Assembly: GCF_000283155.1 (NCBI RefSeq) | Contig: NW_004454166.1 | Coordinates: forward strand, 4,221,994-4,285,993 | Length of the DNA stretch: 64,000 nucleotides | Reading direction: 5' to 3' | From: Ceratotherium simum simum | Lineage: Eukaryota > Chordata > Mammalia > Perissodactyla > Rhinocerotidae | Part shown: positions 62,562-64,000 of the stretch, piece by piece | Position numbering within the stretch: the stretch's first letter is position 1 | Layout: every line of letters starts with the position of its first letter | Program-made: the position numbers and the translations under genes | Notes under the pieces: generated by a model | What the model saw: only the letters and a program-made list of their open reading frames with translations | What the model was told of the DNA's origin: nothing | Databases searched by the model: none

Positions 62562-64000
62562 GAAAGGAATTTGCTAGCTTTTCTGGCTCTAGGGAGTATA
62601 GACCCAGTAACCACTTCATCAACAAAGCACAGTGCCATCCCCGGTGTCCTTTTCTTGACTACACTCTGGATGCCAGTCCTCCTTCTGTGGTATTATGGGA
62701 AGGGAAGATGGAGTCCTCAAGAGGCCCTGAGCATCCACTGAGACATTGCTGAGACCTTACATTTACCTTATACAGCATTCCTCAACTCTGTTGCAAGAGT
62801 CCTTTTGATTAAAAATACTATATCTTCCTTGGTTTACATAATTATTTTGGAAAGTTTTTTGATCTTGCAAACCCCAAAAGAGCAAAAGTCAGCCTAAGTG
62901 GTATTGGGGGAGAATAAATTGGTCAAATACTACAGCTGGGACCTAATCCCTTAGCAGCCAGGAAAGAGTTAGAAGATGGCAATTGTCCTTTAAACAGAGT
63001 CCCCTCTGTGGAACACAAGCACGCATAAGTTCACCAAGAACAAGATAGAACAAGTCTCATCTACTTTTCTGATACAGGAGAAGACCACAGCTATCAAGTA
63101 TTATATCTCACTCAGTATTATATCTGACCAAGTGTCTCATAATATACTTATGTACCAGAAGAAAAAAATACGGATTAGTTGCCAATGAGTCTTGTTTAAT
63201 GTACCAAGATCAACCAGGAAGGCTATCTCCATTGGTGTAAAAGATCATTTAACTAGCTTCAACTCCTAACAGATCTCTCACACCCTACAAATGTGGTATC
63301 AACCTGGAGGGACAGGGACCTGTGTTTACAGAATCACTGGGTATTGTCTTTCATAGTTACTATACGAGTTACACATTTTCTGTGCATTGGTATGGAAATA
63401 TTTGAGTACCTGACCTATTACTTTCCCCTGAGAATTTCTGACCGTGATCTCTCACTGGCTGCTTCTACGTCCCACCCACTGGAACCCATGTTGCTCTCAC
63501 ATTGAATGTTTTTACCCTCCTCTCCAATATTCAGTTAAAATCCCTCTTGGTAGGTAAGTCTCCTACTAAAAAACTATTTCTTCCTAGTCTTTATAAGAGA
63601 TACTTTGTAATGTTAGTTTGAATCACTTTTGTAAGTCAAAAGAAATGGTCAAATATCAGCAATTTCATACAGTTCTACACAGGAAACCAAATCCAATGTC
63701 TTCTGATAGTAATTCATTGGAAATCATCACAATTTGGGGAGGAAGCACTTCAGCTTATGGAAGTCTGTGAAGATGATAAAGGAAAGCATTTGAAGAAGTA
63801 GCTATTTTACTTATGTTAGCTCAGAAAAAACAGTAATTGGACAAAGTTCAATGAGCTTCAAGCACATTTTCTCCTTCTCTTTACGGTTCTATTCCTGAAA
63901 ATGAAGATTTTTCTCTCTCTACTCAACACGTGGAGGTCACTAATTCCAGCAAACTTAAGAATTTACCGTGCTGTACTCTAATGCTGATGATTTTCTCTGT
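62562..64000. other. Unassigned stretch to the right edge
   Basis: No confident repeat. A 17-bp direct repeat lies at 63097-63129 (AGTATTATATCT twice). Frames are short. Confidence 0.3.

Noticed and set aside
1..64000. Mitochondrial insertions, rRNA, snRNA or processed pseudogenes
   Set aside because: No recognisable mitochondrial, rRNA, snRNA or cDNA-like sequence was seen on either strand.
1..64000. A novel operon-like or defence system
   Set aside because: No coding cluster exists; the window is mammalian repeat-rich DNA.

Overview
This window is mammalian nuclear DNA. Eight copies of the ERE (equine repetitive element) SINE mark it as perissodactyl: an equid, rhino or tapir. Each copy has the tRNA-like head, the body with GATGTTAGC and GATCTTCCTCA motifs, an A-rich end, and in seven of eight a clear target-site duplication. 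The host background is otherwise ancient eutherian repeat: L2, MIR, L3, MLT1 LTRs, hAT and Tigger DNA transposons and old L1M. No young L1 is visible. Repeat names come from recognising family consensus features by eye. Boundaries are good to about 5 bp where a target-site duplication was found and about 10-30 bp elsewhere.

I find no recognisable protein-coding gene and no tRNA, rRNA, snRNA, CRISPR array or CpG island. The open frames are short (the longest is 159 codons), overlap on both strands and match no family I know, apart from decayed transposon frames (L2 ORF2 at 4069-4494 minus, Tigger transposase at 18742-18915 minus). The window is intergenic or deep intronic. The one place with exon-like architecture is 3382-3525 on the minus strand: 144 bp, fully open, in phase, between an AG acceptor and a GTG|GTGAGT donor.

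Layout. 1-5740: MLT1 and L2 interleaved with MIR, the candidate exon, then a 1.4 kb antisense L2 closed by an MLT1 with perfect duplications. 5741-17500: scattered ERE, MIR, L2, L3 and hAT with repeat-free islands near 9.6 kb and 17.0 kb. 17500-19500: a split MIR, a solo ERV1-like LTR and a Tigger carrying an ERE. 19500-29900: L2, MLT1, L1M and ERE, and a 100-N assembly gap at 27878-27977 whose two flanks are the same 76 bp. 29900-42000: MIR- and L2-rich, with a duplicated MIR chimera at 34.0/35.3 kb and an AT microsatellite. 42000-43240: the longest repeat-free, motif-rich stretch. 43240-48730: L2 and MIR. 48730-51530: an eroded L1M. 51930-55350: MLT1, two EREs and a three-layer nest. 55350-64000: repeat-poor AT-rich DNA, two L2 blocks and the last ERE.

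Nothing here works as an operon or pathway. The biology lies in the nested insertion history, a possible exon, and a few repeat-free islands that may be conserved regulatory DNA. Whether those are conserved cannot be decided from one sequence.
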